DNA of 64,000 nt from Runella aurantiaca (GCF_003339505.1 NZ_QPIW01000028.1:26299-90298); one strand, 5' to 3'. Positions 42,187 to 50,521 are shown, counted from the first letter of the stretch. The notes: generated by a model from the sequence alone, not told the origin. Program-made: numbers and translations.

Positions 42187-43695
42187 TTAGCGCTGCATCA
42201 ACGCCTCCAAAACAGGATACGCCTCCGCACTTTCATTCATAATTCCCAATTCACCCACCGTTCTAAACATCGTGACCGATACAACATTGGTTTGGGATAA
42301 ATGCGTTAACACTTTTGCGGTCCACTCCTTTGCGAAGTTGTTTTTTTGGCGGCTATCTATTTGTTTTTCAAGTGGTAACACAAAATCGGCTGGATTGGTC
42401 GCGTAAGGATTCGAGCGTTTGCGTAACGCAATAAATGACAAATGTACTGGTTTACCATATAGATTTTCGGCACTTGCTACCGAGTACTGCACGGTTTCGG
42501 TGTTTTCTAATAGCGACAAATCATCAAAGGCGTGTTCTTGCGGGTCAAACGAAAAACTTACAAAATCGGCCTCGCCAACGTCAAATCGGTTTCGGTTAAG
42601 CTCAGTAAAATTATAGTCGGTACCAACGCCAATTTTCGTATTGGGCAATTGCTGCTTTAGGCTTGGGATATAGTCAATCAACGGCTGCGGCGTCACTAAC
42701 TGTTGGGCGGAGAATAAAAGTAGGTGTTTGATTTTAAGGCCATTCTGCTCACAAACACCCATAAAATCGGCCAATTGAACCTCAAAAGCATCGGCTAAAA
42801 AAAGCGCAATTTCGAGTGGCAAATTCAGCAAGGCGGCCTTTTCACAGTGATTTGAAAATTTTGTAATCCAATTTGGGTCTAAAAGGGCCAAGTCGATGCG
42901 GTAGTGACCCAAATTCAGTGATTTGAGCAATACCACGGCTTTTTCAGACAAACGCTCGGTTTCGACCGAAGCAGCAACTCCCAATTGAAATTTCTTGCGA
43001 GATGATTTCTCTTCCGACTTCTGTAACGAAGAAGCCGCAGGAATTGAAATCGGGCGCAACGTAACGCGCTGCCAAACCTTATCTCCTGGCTTCAATTGCA
43101 CGGGAAAAGGCCGTGACAGCGGCGTACAAAACGTCTTATACGATGCATCACCCCAATTGCGTTGGTCTTCCGTTTGAAATATATCTCCCTCAAAATCAAG
43201 ACGATATTCACCACCGTTGCCCGCCTGCCATTGCATGGCCCGAATATCCAAGAAAGGGTCCTGCGCGGCAATATAGCGCGGAAAGTACGTTTCAGTTTTA
43301 GCATTCTCTTCGTGAAAAATCGTAACGGGTTGCTCCGCCGTTCCCTGAATAGGGTGCAGAATACAAAAACCAGCCCTGTTTCGCCGAACTGCCTGCAACG
43401 TCTCACCTTGAATTTCGAAGGTGATTGTCCCGTCGTTATCTCCATGAATGCGCACATTCCACTCAAAAATGGGTCTCTGTGCTTCGTCAATATTGGTACA
43501 AGTATACGAAACCGAAAAACTATCTTCTTGACTATCAATAACTTCATTTGTAATTAATTGAGCAAAAGTGCCCCAATTATGGTCGCGTAGGGCGAAATAC
43601 ATCATGCGCAGCACTTCGACGCCCTGATGTTTGATTTGACGTAGAAACCCATTTTGATAACCGATTTCGAAAGGACCTGATTTTAAACTTTGCAT
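42187..43695 (-). CDS. D-apionate lactonase-like protein
   Basis: A 502-residue protein without a signal peptide. Residues ~1-240 are beta-rich with landmarks FALRDHNWGTF, RRNRAGFCILHPIQG, DPFLDIRAMQW, FEGDIFQTEDQRNWGDASYK and TFCTPLSRPFPVQL, which I recognise from D-apionate lactonase (ApnL), an enzyme of apiose catabolism. Residues ~265-500 look like a TIM-barrel domain (GHYRIDLALLDPNW, LKIGVGTDYNFTELN-like, DFVSFSFDPQEHAFDD). No other apionate-pathway gene is nearby, so the true substrate may be another aldonolactone. Family assignment is by memory of motifs. Confidence 0.65.
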   Translation of the reverse strand: MQSLKSGPFEIGYQNGFLRQIKHQGVEVLRMMYFALRDHNWGTFAQLITNEVIDSQEDSFSVSYTCTNIDEAQRPIFEWNVRIHGDNDGTITFEIQGETLQAVRRNRAGFCILHPIQGTAEQPVTIFHEENAKTETYFPRYIAAQDPFLDIRAMQWQAGNGGEYRLDFEGDIFQTEDQRNWGDASYKTFCTPLSRPFPVQLKPGDKVWQRVTLRPISIPAASSLQKSEEKSSRKKFQLGVAASVETERLSEKAVVLLKSLNLGHYRIDLALLDPNWITKFSNHCEKAALLNLPLEIALFLADAFEVQLADFMGVCEQNGLKIKHLLLFSAQQLVTPQPLIDYIPSLKQQLPNTKIGVGTDYNFTELNRNRFDVGEADFVSFSFDPQEHAFDDLSLLENTETVQYSVASAENLYGKPVHLSFIALRKRSNPYATNPADFVLPLEKQIDSRQKNNFAKEWTAKVLTHLSQTNVVSVTMFRTVGELGIMNESAEAYPVLEALMQR

Positions 43696-44052
43696 ACGTG
43701 ATAAGTGGAGATGAAGGATAGTTTTTTGGAAAACAAACGAGTATTGGTAGGATTCTTACTGTGTACTTTTCGGAATTTAATCAAACATATCCCCAAGCAA
43801 GACGCATTTCATCCATTTTAAAGGCAAAATTTAGCGAATTTTTAATTCAATATTACCATACAAACCCTTGTTTTAAGTCATTTTTGAGACAATATAGCGT
43901 GTAATTATTTCAAGAACTTGCTGTACCCACACAACAACTTTAGGGTGTTTCTGGGATTACCTCCACCATAAATTGTACTATTCTTATTGTGCATTTGGCG
44001 ATATGTTGTATTATTCCGAACTTTGCATTAGATTCATCAACAAACTAAGACC

Positions 44053-44205
44053 ATGAACACTATCAATTTTGAATATATTATCACTTATTTTCAAGGCGCT
44101 CAACCCAAAAATTTGTATAATAAGTTTGAAGCCTTTGCACTTCGTCAACAAGCAGTTTTTGAGGCACTCGTCCGCACGGGGCAACCCTTTGGTGGTAAGG
44201 TGTAA
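44053..44205 (+). CDS. 50-residue hypothetical protein
   Basis: The ATG at 44053 opens MNTINFEYIITYFQGAQPKN, continuing through FALRQQAVFEALVRTGQPFG to a TAA. A hairpin with a T-run begins 12 bases after the stop, and a GAACTTTG sequence ~30 bases upstream is close to the -7 consensus. This surrounding gene-like structure is the main support. No family is recognised. Confidence 0.45.
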   Translation: MNTINFEYIITYFQGAQPKNLYNKFEAFALRQQAVFEALVRTGQPFGGKV

Positions 44206-44216
44206 CAAATCGTAAA

Positions 44217-44243
44217 AAAAGGGCTGCATCAACAGCCCCTTTT
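44217..44243. terminator. Terminator between the 50-residue gene and the T9SS protein gene
   Basis: AAAAGGGCTG (44217-44226) pairs with CAGCCCCTTTT with a single bulged C, ending in a T-run. It is placed between convergent stop codons. Confidence 0.7.
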
Positions 44244-44250
44244 TCATGGG

Positions 44251-45927
44251 TTATCTAACAACAACCACCCGTTCACTCATTCGATATTTACCCGCCTGTA
44301 CCTGTAATATATACGACCCCGACGGGAGGTGGTTGACTTTAAATTCGTGCTTTTGAAGGCCTACATTCACGTTGAATTCCTCCTGCGCCAATGTACGCCC
44401 AGTCATATCCACCAATTGAGCATGGCCCAACATGCCCGTGATACTTTCAAAGCTATACACAATTTTGTCGGTGGCAGGATTGGGCGTCACTTTGAGATTC
44501 AACAGAGAAGATACATTTGGAATTGACGAAATGGTGTTGTAGTCAAACTTGCACAAAAATACCTCGCGTCCTTTCAACGTAATGGTTTTTTGCCAGTTTT
44601 GGTGCGTCATCCTCACTTCGGTCTCTTGGGTATCGGAGGTGGCATAGGGATTCTGGGCGGCAATTAGAATCTCATTTCCTTTAATTACACCGCGCCAAAT
44701 AGGAGATTTATTTTTGGCAGACTCAACGGCTGGCTGCGGGATAACCAACTCATTATCACCTTCAAAGAAGTCTTTAAATTGTGACAACCGGTGCAGTCCC
44801 GCAATAAAATATTCATACGTTCCAAAGTTATCCTGTCGCCCGAGGTCAACTGGCCCATCCCACAACCATAAACCTTTGGCCCCTGAGAAAAAAGGAAATA
44901 TCGCGGTGGCTTCGGCCACGAAATTGGGTACAAACGGAACCGTAGGGTTAAAAGCGTCGTGGTAACGCAACCAAACGAAAGGAATAATGGGCTTGGTAGA
45001 CCACGCTCGATTCACCTCGATGACAAATAATATATAGGCCAAATAATCTTTACCAAAAGGAGAAGTATTGTAATCGTAGTAATAATAGCACGAAGGCGTC
45101 AGAAAGTTGAGGTTGTTATGAAACGGGCCGCCCACTTTTCCCGAAAGGGTATCCCGCATTACGTGCAAAATCAGACTGGGGTCGGTAGTCCAATCACTCC
45201 ATGGCGTGAGCGTCATTCCAAGCCAATTATTGAAACTCCCCCGAATCAACACATCACTGTAACTCCCAAATTGGGTTGATTCGCTCGTGCGCTCCCTGAC
45301 GTAATCGGCGGGTGCCGCGTACAGGCGCTGAATATCTCGTTTGTAGCGTTCAACAAACTGGGCATCACTTAGATTACGATAATTTTCAGGAACACGCGGA
45401 TTGTTTTTAATGGTCAGGATTTCGCGATCTGTATCGTGAATTCGCTCAATATCAAGGGCTATAATATCATAAGCAGGTCGGTCACTGCCCCGAGAATCGT
45501 CGAACAATCCCGCCATGTTTCGCAATTGATTGTTCCAAGTATCCCGATAGAGTCCCAAATCATTGGCCCAAGGGCTTTCCAGATTTCGTTCTGACCAAGG
45601 TTGGGTATTGGCGTCGGTGGCAATATGATACCAAGTGATGGCCCTTTTGTTTACGGGAAGAGTGGCACTTTCATTGCCTGAAAAACTGGCCAAATGGCTA
45701 AATCCGCGTCGTAATGGCCAAGATTCTGTGTCGCCAAAACGCGGCCCTTCATAAATAATCGTAAAAGGAAGTGAAAAATCTGGAAATTTTTCCCACTCAA
45801 TCGCGTTATTTCTCTGCACGGGCGTCCATTGTAAAGGAGCAACGCACTCTTGCGCAAAGGACGAACTAAAAAATAAGACAATCAACCCCGTCAACCAACA
45901 CCAATTTTGTCGCATAAAAAAATACAT
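44251..45927 (-). CDS. T9SS-secreted protein with type A sorting domain, catalytic role unknown
   Basis: A 558-residue protein with an N-terminal signal (WLTGLIVLFFSSSFAQ). The C-terminal ~80 residues (LNLKVTPNPATDKIVYSFES, then LVDMTGRTLAQEEF, then LPSGSYILQVQAGKY) form a type A T9SS sorting domain, so the protein is exported across the outer membrane. The middle ~380 residues look like a TIM-barrel enzyme (YDIIALDIERIHD, PIIPFVWLRYHDAFNP, GAKGLWLWDGPV), reminiscent of glycoside hydrolases, but I do not recognise the family. It is divergent from the lipoprotein gene. Confidence 0.8.
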   Translation of the reverse strand: MYFFMRQNWCWLTGLIVLFFSSSFAQECVAPLQWTPVQRNNAIEWEKFPDFSLPFTIIYEGPRFGDTESWPLRRGFSHLASFSGNESATLPVNKRAITWYHIATDANTQPWSERNLESPWANDLGLYRDTWNNQLRNMAGLFDDSRGSDRPAYDIIALDIERIHDTDREILTIKNNPRVPENYRNLSDAQFVERYKRDIQRLYAAPADYVRERTSESTQFGSYSDVLIRGSFNNWLGMTLTPWSDWTTDPSLILHVMRDTLSGKVGGPFHNNLNFLTPSCYYYYDYNTSPFGKDYLAYILFVIEVNRAWSTKPIIPFVWLRYHDAFNPTVPFVPNFVAEATAIFPFFSGAKGLWLWDGPVDLGRQDNFGTYEYFIAGLHRLSQFKDFFEGDNELVIPQPAVESAKNKSPIWRGVIKGNEILIAAQNPYATSDTQETEVRMTHQNWQKTITLKGREVFLCKFDYNTISSIPNVSSLLNLKVTPNPATDKIVYSFESITGMLGHAQLVDMTGRTLAQEEFNVNVGLQKHEFKVNHLPSGSYILQVQAGKYRMSERVVVVR

Positions 45928-46021
45928 TATTCGTTAATAATCAACCACTAAAGAACCACTCCCTTTTTCATAACGCTTAACTTTAGGGCTGATAAATTAG
46001 GACATGAAATAATAAAAATAC

Positions 46022-46029
46022 TAATTTTG
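46022..46029 (+). promoter_or_regulatory. Candidate -7 element for the 46058 lipoprotein
   Basis: TAATTTTG fits TAnnTTTG exactly, 28 bases upstream of the lipoprotein ATG. Confidence 0.4.
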
Positions 46030-46057
46030 AGTACAAATTTAATTCGTAACACAAGCT

Positions 46058-46504
46058 ATGAAAAAACTGACGTTCATTTATTCTCTATTTCTTACTTTCT
46101 TTTTGGTGAGCTGCGACCGTACAACAACCGACGAACCCACGAATGAGGCAACGGTCAGGGTACTGACGACCAACCCCTGGAAAGTGGACAAAATTACGGA
46201 TTTGAACGGCAATGTCATCAATACCGCTTCATTACCAGAACAATCAAAGGCGCTTTTTGGCATCAATATCCAATTCAGCGATGACAAAACCGTTCGTGCT
46301 ATTGACCCCATTGCGCGAACCGTTATCAACGGCGGCACTTGGAGTTTCCTGGACAATGAAAAAACCCTTGACATTGACATTAAAGATTTGAAAGGACAAT
46401 TTCCCATCAATAAGTTAGAACGTTCGCGCATGGTTTTGTTAAACAAAATCACTTACAACGGGCTAACTTTTAATGTCTATCTTGAGCTCGTTCCAGCGCT
46501 GTAA
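46058..46504 (+). CDS. Lipocalin-like lipoprotein, function unknown
   Basis: A 148-residue lipoprotein: signal MKKLTFIYSLFLTFFLVSCD with the lipid Cys at ~19, then a Thr/Glu linker. The body (TTNPWKVDKITDLNGNVI, IQFSDDKTVRAIDP, GTWSFLDNEKTLDIDI, MVLLNKITYNGLTFNVYLEL) has the alternating pattern of small lipocalin-like beta-barrel lipoproteins of Bacteroidota. It ends six bases before the alpha/beta hydrolase gene, so the two are likely co-transcribed. Function not assigned. Confidence 0.7.
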   Translation: MKKLTFIYSLFLTFFLVSCDRTTTDEPTNEATVRVLTTNPWKVDKITDLNGNVINTASLPEQSKALFGINIQFSDDKTVRAIDPIARTVINGGTWSFLDNEKTLDIDIKDLKGQFPINKLERSRMVLLNKITYNGLTFNVYLELVPAL

Positions 46505-46510
46505 TCAACG

Positions 46511-47371
46511 ATGCAATCTTCCATCATTCGTTTTGAAACGGAGCCAGATTTTTTTATTCATGCCGAAGGGTGGGGTGATTCAAGCGCCCCACCCATTCTT
46601 TTGTTGCACGGCGGTGGCCAAACCCACCACTCTTGGGGCGATACCGCCCAGCGGCTCGCGGAGCGGGGTTGGTACGCCATCACCTACGATGCGCGCGGAC
46701 ATGGCAACAGCAGTTGGTCGTCGAAAGGAGCGTATTTGGTCGATGCGCTGGTCAGTGATTTAAAAGCCATCATTCATCAAGTAGGCGGCAAACCCGCCAT
46801 CATCGGTGCCTCGATGGGAGGAATAACTGCCTTGGTTTTAGAGGGAGAATCGATAGAATCACTTACCTCCGCCATCATTTTGGTAGATATTGCTCCCAAA
46901 GCCGAGCAAAAAGGAATCGAGCGGATTTTTGCTTTTATGAGTTCGCACCTGGAAAGTGGGTTTGCATCGTTGGAAGAAGCCGCCAATGCCGTTGCCGCTT
47001 ATCTTCCGCAACGTTCCAGAAAGGATAATTATTCTCGTTTAGAAAAAAATCTGCGTTTTCGCGACGGACGATATTACTGGCATTGGGACCCAACCATGCT
47101 CAAAGTGTGGAAAGATGCCACCCCCGACCAGCAGATTGCCTATGAAGAGCGTCTCTTTGTAGCCGCCCAAAACCTCAAAGCACCGACGTTAATTGTGCGC
47201 GGCGGCATGAGTGACGTGGTTAGCGACCGCGTGATGGCTGAGTTTCTGGATGCCGTGCCCCATGTCAGAAGTCTAACGGTTTCGGGAGCAGGTCACATGG
47301 TGGCGGGAGATTCAAATCACGCTTTCACCCACGCCGTCATTCAGTTTTTGGAAGAAGTTTATCCAGTATAA
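46511..47371 (+). CDS. Alpha/beta hydrolase
   Basis: A 286-residue cytoplasmic hydrolase. The oxyanion segment ILLLHGGGQTHHSWG, the YDARGHGNSSW turn, and the nucleophile elbow GASMGGITAL with Ser101 are typical. Late in the protein APTLIVRGGMSDVVSD supplies the acidic residue region and VSGAGHMVAGD supplies the catalytic His. It lies six bases after the lipoprotein gene and has a strong terminator behind it. The substrate (an ester, lactone or similar) is unknown. Confidence 0.88.
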   Translation: MQSSIIRFETEPDFFIHAEGWGDSSAPPILLLHGGGQTHHSWGDTAQRLAERGWYAITYDARGHGNSSWSSKGAYLVDALVSDLKAIIHQVGGKPAIIGASMGGITALVLEGESIESLTSAIILVDIAPKAEQKGIERIFAFMSSHLESGFASLEEAANAVAAYLPQRSRKDNYSRLEKNLRFRDGRYYWHWDPTMLKVWKDATPDQQIAYEERLFVAAQNLKAPTLIVRGGMSDVVSDRVMAEFLDAVPHVRSLTVSGAGHMVAGDSNHAFTHAVIQFLEEVYPV

Positions 47372-47380
47372 AATACACCG

Positions 47381-47430
47381 AAAAACCTCCTGTTTTGTGG
47401 TTGAATGACCACAAAAGGCAGGAGGTTTTT
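47381..47430. terminator. Long bidirectional terminator
   Basis: AAAAACCTCCTG and TTTTGTGG on the left pair with CCACAAAA and CAGGAGGTTTTT on the right, with a two-base bulge. It separates the hydrolase from convergent kdsA. Confidence 0.85.
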
Positions 47431-47458
47431 ATATTATTTTTTTTAGGAAAACTCGTTG

Positions 47459-48313
47459 CTACCCCAATTCCTGAGCAGTAGCGCGGTATTTTACTTCCAC
47501 GTTGTGGAGTTCAATCAATGGCTTCAAAAACTCTTCCAAGTAGTTGATATCCAACTGACTCGCGGCATCACACAACGCTTCGGACGGGCAAGTATGGGCT
47601 TCTACAAACAGTCCGTCTACGCCCGCCGCTACGCCCGCACGGGCTAGTACTGGCAAGTATTCACGCGCACCGCCTTTGCTGTCTTTGGAAGGGATTCCGT
47701 ATTTGCGAATCGCGTGCGTCACGTCGAAAACGACGGGATAACCCGTTTTGTTCATGTGATAAAAACTGCGCGGGTCTACGATGAGGTCATTGTATCCAAA
47801 CGTATAACCACGCTCGGTCAGGATAATCTGCTCATTTCCACTATCTTCAATTTTCTTGACGGGGTGTTTCATGTTTTCGGGGGCCAAAAACTGCCCGTGT
47901 TTCAAATTCACCACGCGGCCTGTTTTTGCGGCGGCTACCACCAAGGTAGTCTGCATACACAGATAGGCAGGAATTTGTAATACATCCACCACTTCTGCCA
48001 CGGGAGCGCACTGCTCTGGATAATGCACATCGGTCAAAAGCGTAAAACCAAATTGTTCTTTCACTTTGGCCAAAATCTTAATACCCGCTTCTAAACCCGG
48101 GCCCATGTAATAGTCAAGGCTGCTGCGGTTGTCTTTCATAAACGAAGACTTATAAATGATTTTGATGCCCAGCCGCTCCGAAATTTCTTTCAGCCGTTCG
48201 GCTACGGTCATCATGATTTTTTCGTCTTCAATCACACATGGCCCCGAAATCAGGAACAATTCGTCGGAACCACATTCAATATCGCCTACGCGAACGATTT
48301 TCTTTTGTTGCAT
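47459..48313 (-). CDS. kdsA: 3-deoxy-8-phosphooctulonate (KDO-8-P) synthase
   Basis: A 284-residue TIM-barrel enzyme condensing arabinose 5-phosphate with PEP to form KDO-8-phosphate for lipopolysaccharide core. Landmarks are FLISGPCVIED, IIYKSSFMKDNRSSLDYYMGPG, LLTDVHYPEQ, QIPAYLCMQTTLVVAAA, VVNLKHGQFLAPENM and the C-terminal DGLFVEAHTCPSEALCD. The enzyme lacks the metal-binding Cys only if it is the nonmetallo class; the present sequence was not classified. It lies 3 bases downstream of the HepT remnant. Confidence 0.94.
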   Translation of the reverse strand: MQQKKIVRVGDIECGSDELFLISGPCVIEDEKIMMTVAERLKEISERLGIKIIYKSSFMKDNRSSLDYYMGPGLEAGIKILAKVKEQFGFTLLTDVHYPEQCAPVAEVVDVLQIPAYLCMQTTLVVAAAKTGRVVNLKHGQFLAPENMKHPVKKIEDSGNEQIILTERGYTFGYNDLIVDPRSFYHMNKTGYPVVFDVTHAIRKYGIPSKDSKGGAREYLPVLARAGVAAGVDGLFVEAHTCPSEALCDAASQLDINYLEEFLKPLIELHNVEVKYRATAQELG

Positions 48314-48316
48314 TTC

Positions 48317-48660
48317 TTATAGTTGATTCAATATGTTTTCAATTTTTACTTTCAAATCGGGGATGTCACTCAAAATTATTCCCCAAATCACATCAAAGTC
48401 AATCCCAAAGTATTCGTGAATGACAATATTTCGTAGTCCAACAATTTTCCGCCACTCTATTTCACTAAATTGCAGTTGTGTTGTTTTTGTGACATGATTA
48501 CCAGCTTCTCCAATAATTTCAATTTGTTTGATACAGGCAAAACGCATCATAGAATTGTTAAGAAAATCTTCTATATCAACATTTTTGTGTAAGTTTCTAT
48601 CTCTAGAATGGCATCATAAATATGTTGAAGCCTTGCTTTATCCCCCAATTGACCTTTCAT
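48317..48660 (-). pseudogene. hepT: HepT-like (DUF86) toxin gene with a frameshift in an A-run
   Basis: From the ATG at 48660 the frame reads MKGQLGDKARLQHIYDAILE and IETYTK, then reaches a stop. Sequence in another frame continues NVDIEDFLNNSMMRFACIKQ through to the HEPN catalytic motif RNIVIHEYFGID (R-x4-H) and ends DLKVKIENILNQL. The break is at the run of five T at 48582-48586 (A-run on the coding strand); adding one A would restore a ~115-residue HepT. The start overlaps the MNT antitoxin stop by 23 bases, as in MntA-HepT pairs. It is inactive as read, unless the sequence is wrong or slippage corrects it. Confidence 0.8.
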
Positions 48661-48943
48661 AAATAAGTTTTTTTTCTGCTTCTATGTAAGGACGAATGTA
48701 TTTTGACATCCCCCCTTCAGAAATCAAATCCACTTTTTTTTGCAGTAATTCTTCTAAATCAAAAATCATTTGGACATAGTGAAGGCCGATTCGTTGAGAA
48801 TAGTCTAACTCCACCAACAAATCTACGTCGCTTTCTTTGGTCGCTTCCCCACGCACGTAAGAGCCAAACAGATAGGCTTTTAAGACGGGTTGGGTCTTAA
48901 AATAATCTTGAATTTGGCGAATATGCTTCTTTGACAACTTCAT
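48638..48943 (-). CDS. mntA: MNT-type nucleotidyltransferase antitoxin (MntA-like)
   Basis: The chosen ATG at 48943 gives 101 residues beginning MKLSKKHIRQIQDYFKTQPV; the longer frame adds 16 residues without family support. The minimal nucleotidyltransferase motif is LFGSYVRGEATKESDVDLLVE, with the GS and the D-x-D pair needed for metal and ATP binding. MntA antitoxins inactivate HepT by adding AMP groups next to the HEPN motif. Its stop lies within the start of the HepT remnant. The antitoxin is intact, the toxin is broken. Confidence 0.85.
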   Translation of the reverse strand: MKLSKKHIRQIQDYFKTQPVLKAYLFGSYVRGEATKESDVDLLVELDYSQRIGLHYVQMIFDLEELLQKKVDLISEGGMSKYIRPYIEAEKKLIYERSIGG

Positions 48944-49040
48944 AAAAGTGAGATATGAGTGCAAAATTGCCTTTTTTACAAACAACTTCAAACTTTATGG
49001 TAAGCAGTTCGACACAAAGGCACAATTCCTGTGCATTGTT

Positions 49041-49943
49041 TTAGGCGTCTTCCCATTTTGATTTTATGCCCACTTTGTCAAACAGCTCCGAAAGACTGAG
49101 TTGGGTTTCCCGGATGTCTTGCCAATCTTTGAGGATAACCCCGAGTGTTGATTCTACCAATGATTTTTCCAAATGGGTAATGTGCATCCCCGCCAAGGCT
49201 TGCGCCCAATCGAGCGTTTCGGCAATGCCCGGTACCTTATTGAGTCGTTGTTCACGCAATGCCTGCATAAAAGCCGTGATTTGCCGCGCCAAAGTTGCAT
49301 CAATTTGTTCCACTTTCGACTTGACAATGGCGAGCTCTTTTTCAAAAGGCGGATAATCAATCCACAGGTACAAACATCGGCGGCGCAAGGCTTCCGAAAG
49401 TTCGCGGGTGCGGTTGCCCGTCAAAATCACGTGCGGCACATGCGTAGCTTTGATGGTTCCTAATTCGGGAATGGTAATTTGCCAATCGGAGAGCATTTCA
49501 AGCAAAAAACTTTCAAATTCTTCATCGGCCCGGTCCACTTCATCAATCAACAACACGGGCGACTTAGAATGCGTAAGTGCTTGCAAAAGAGGCCTTTTCA
49601 ACAAAAACTTTTCACTAAATATCGTCTTCTCCAACGCTTCTTGATTACGCCCTTCTTTATCATTCTCGCCCATTTTCAGGAAAAGCAATTGATGCTGATA
49701 GTTCCATTCATAAATGGCGTGGTGTGCATCTAGCCCTTCATAGCATTGCAGCCGAATCAGGTCGGTGTTGAGCGCTTGAGCCATCACTTTGGCAATCTCG
49801 GTCTTACCCACCCCCGCAGGGCCTTCAATCAAGAGCGGTTTATTGAGCTGCATTGCCAAATACACCGACATAGCCACGTATTCGTCGGCAATGTAGCCAC
49901 GAGATTGAAGCAGGGTCTGAACGGAGGGAAGTGAATGGGGCAT
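49041..49943 (-). CDS. MoxR-type AAA+ ATPase
   Basis: A 300-residue AAA+ ATPase. Walker A is GPAGVGKTEIAK (~41-52), Walker B is VLLIDEVDRADEEFESFLLE, and the arginine-finger region reads RTRELSEALRRRCLYLWIDYP. The C-terminal lid is helical. MoxR ATPases act as chaperones, usually with a VWA-domain partner and often needed to mature a metalloenzyme (CoxD-like) or surface complex. No VWA partner is adjacent; HicBA lies upstream. The function in this genome is unknown. Confidence 0.88.
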   Translation of the reverse strand: MPHSLPSVQTLLQSRGYIADEYVAMSVYLAMQLNKPLLIEGPAGVGKTEIAKVMAQALNTDLIRLQCYEGLDAHHAIYEWNYQHQLLFLKMGENDKEGRNQEALEKTIFSEKFLLKRPLLQALTHSKSPVLLIDEVDRADEEFESFLLEMLSDWQITIPELGTIKATHVPHVILTGNRTRELSEALRRRCLYLWIDYPPFEKELAIVKSKVEQIDATLARQITAFMQALREQRLNKVPGIAETLDWAQALAGMHITHLEKSLVESTLGVILKDWQDIRETQLSLSELFDKVGIKSKWEDA

Positions 49944-49982
49944 TCTTTGGGTTTATGAGAATTAAGCTATTCGTAAATTAAA

Positions 49983-50189
49983 TTACAATTCTTCCGCAGT
50001 CGTATCTGTTCGCTTAAGTATGGTCAAAAACAATCCCAAAGGAATGTCTTTATTTCCGTGAACAGGGATAGGCATTGTTTGTTTGCGTTCAGGATGGTAC
50101 ATCAAATGATGGCTTCCGTTAATCCGTTTCAGTATCCAACCTTTTGCTTCTAAAACCTTGATTAAATTCTTTGGTGACTGATTCATCAA
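49983..50189 (-). CDS. hicA: HicA-family mRNA interferase toxin
   Basis: A 68-residue basic protein with a double-stranded-RNA-binding-like fold. KNLIKVLEAKGWILKRINGS is followed by HHLMYHP, where the His is the catalytic residue of HicA RNases. It starts one base after the HicB stop and is co-transcribed behind HicB. The order (antitoxin first) is the reverse of the classical hicA-hicB order. It probably cleaves mRNA when HicB is depleted. Confidence 0.88.
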   Translation of the reverse strand: MMNQSPKNLIKVLEAKGWILKRINGSHHLMYHPERKQTMPIPVHGNKDIPLGLFLTILKRTDTTAEEL

Positions 50190-50190
50190 G

Positions 50191-50454
50191 TTATGCTATT
50201 AGGAGCTTAGAAGGATTAGCGTCTGAATTAATAGGAACCGAAATAGAATACTCCACCGTATTACTATCGTCAGGGATAGGTAGCCCTTCGCCTTCCATTA
50301 CTAAAAGAACTCCTTCCAAGGCCTCTCTAATATTTTGCATTGCTTCCTCCATTGTACTACCATAAGCGATGCAATGATTCAACGTTGGAATATCAGCCAA
50401 ATAGCCTCCTGACTCATCTTTGGTCATTACTACCCTATAAATTCTATTTTCCAT
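50191..50454 (-). CDS. hicB: HicB-family antitoxin
   Basis: An 87-residue protein whose N-terminal half is the RNase-H-like HicB fold (YRVVMTKDESGGYLADIPTL, then NHCIAYGSTMEEAMQNIREA). The C-terminal ~25 residues are short and without a clear HTH or ribbon domain, so DNA binding is not assured. It neutralises HicA by direct binding. The gene is the first of the hicB-hicA pair, upstream of HicA by a single base. Confidence 0.85.
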   Translation of the reverse strand: MENRIYRVVMTKDESGGYLADIPTLNHCIAYGSTMEEAMQNIREALEGVLLVMEGEGLPIPDDSNTVEYSISVPINSDANPSKLLIA

Positions 50455-50521
50455 TTTTAGTATTTATTTCGAACCGCTTCTCACAAAATTACTCAAAATC
50501 ACTGCTGGAATCATTAAATAA

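Larger units (their letters stand above)
43696..44250. other. Intergenic region with one small frame and a terminator
   Basis: This ~550-bp gap lies upstream of two minus-strand genes' ends. The first 350 bp are AT-rich and show nothing I can name. The right part has a 50-codon plus-strand frame at 44053-44205 and a hairpin at 44217-44243, both described separately. Confidence 0.5.

Noticed and set aside
44011..44247. 78-codon minus-strand frame overlapping the 50-codon plus-strand frame.
   Set aside because: The plus-strand frame has promoter-like and terminator elements in the right order; the minus-strand frame has none and looks like a shadow.
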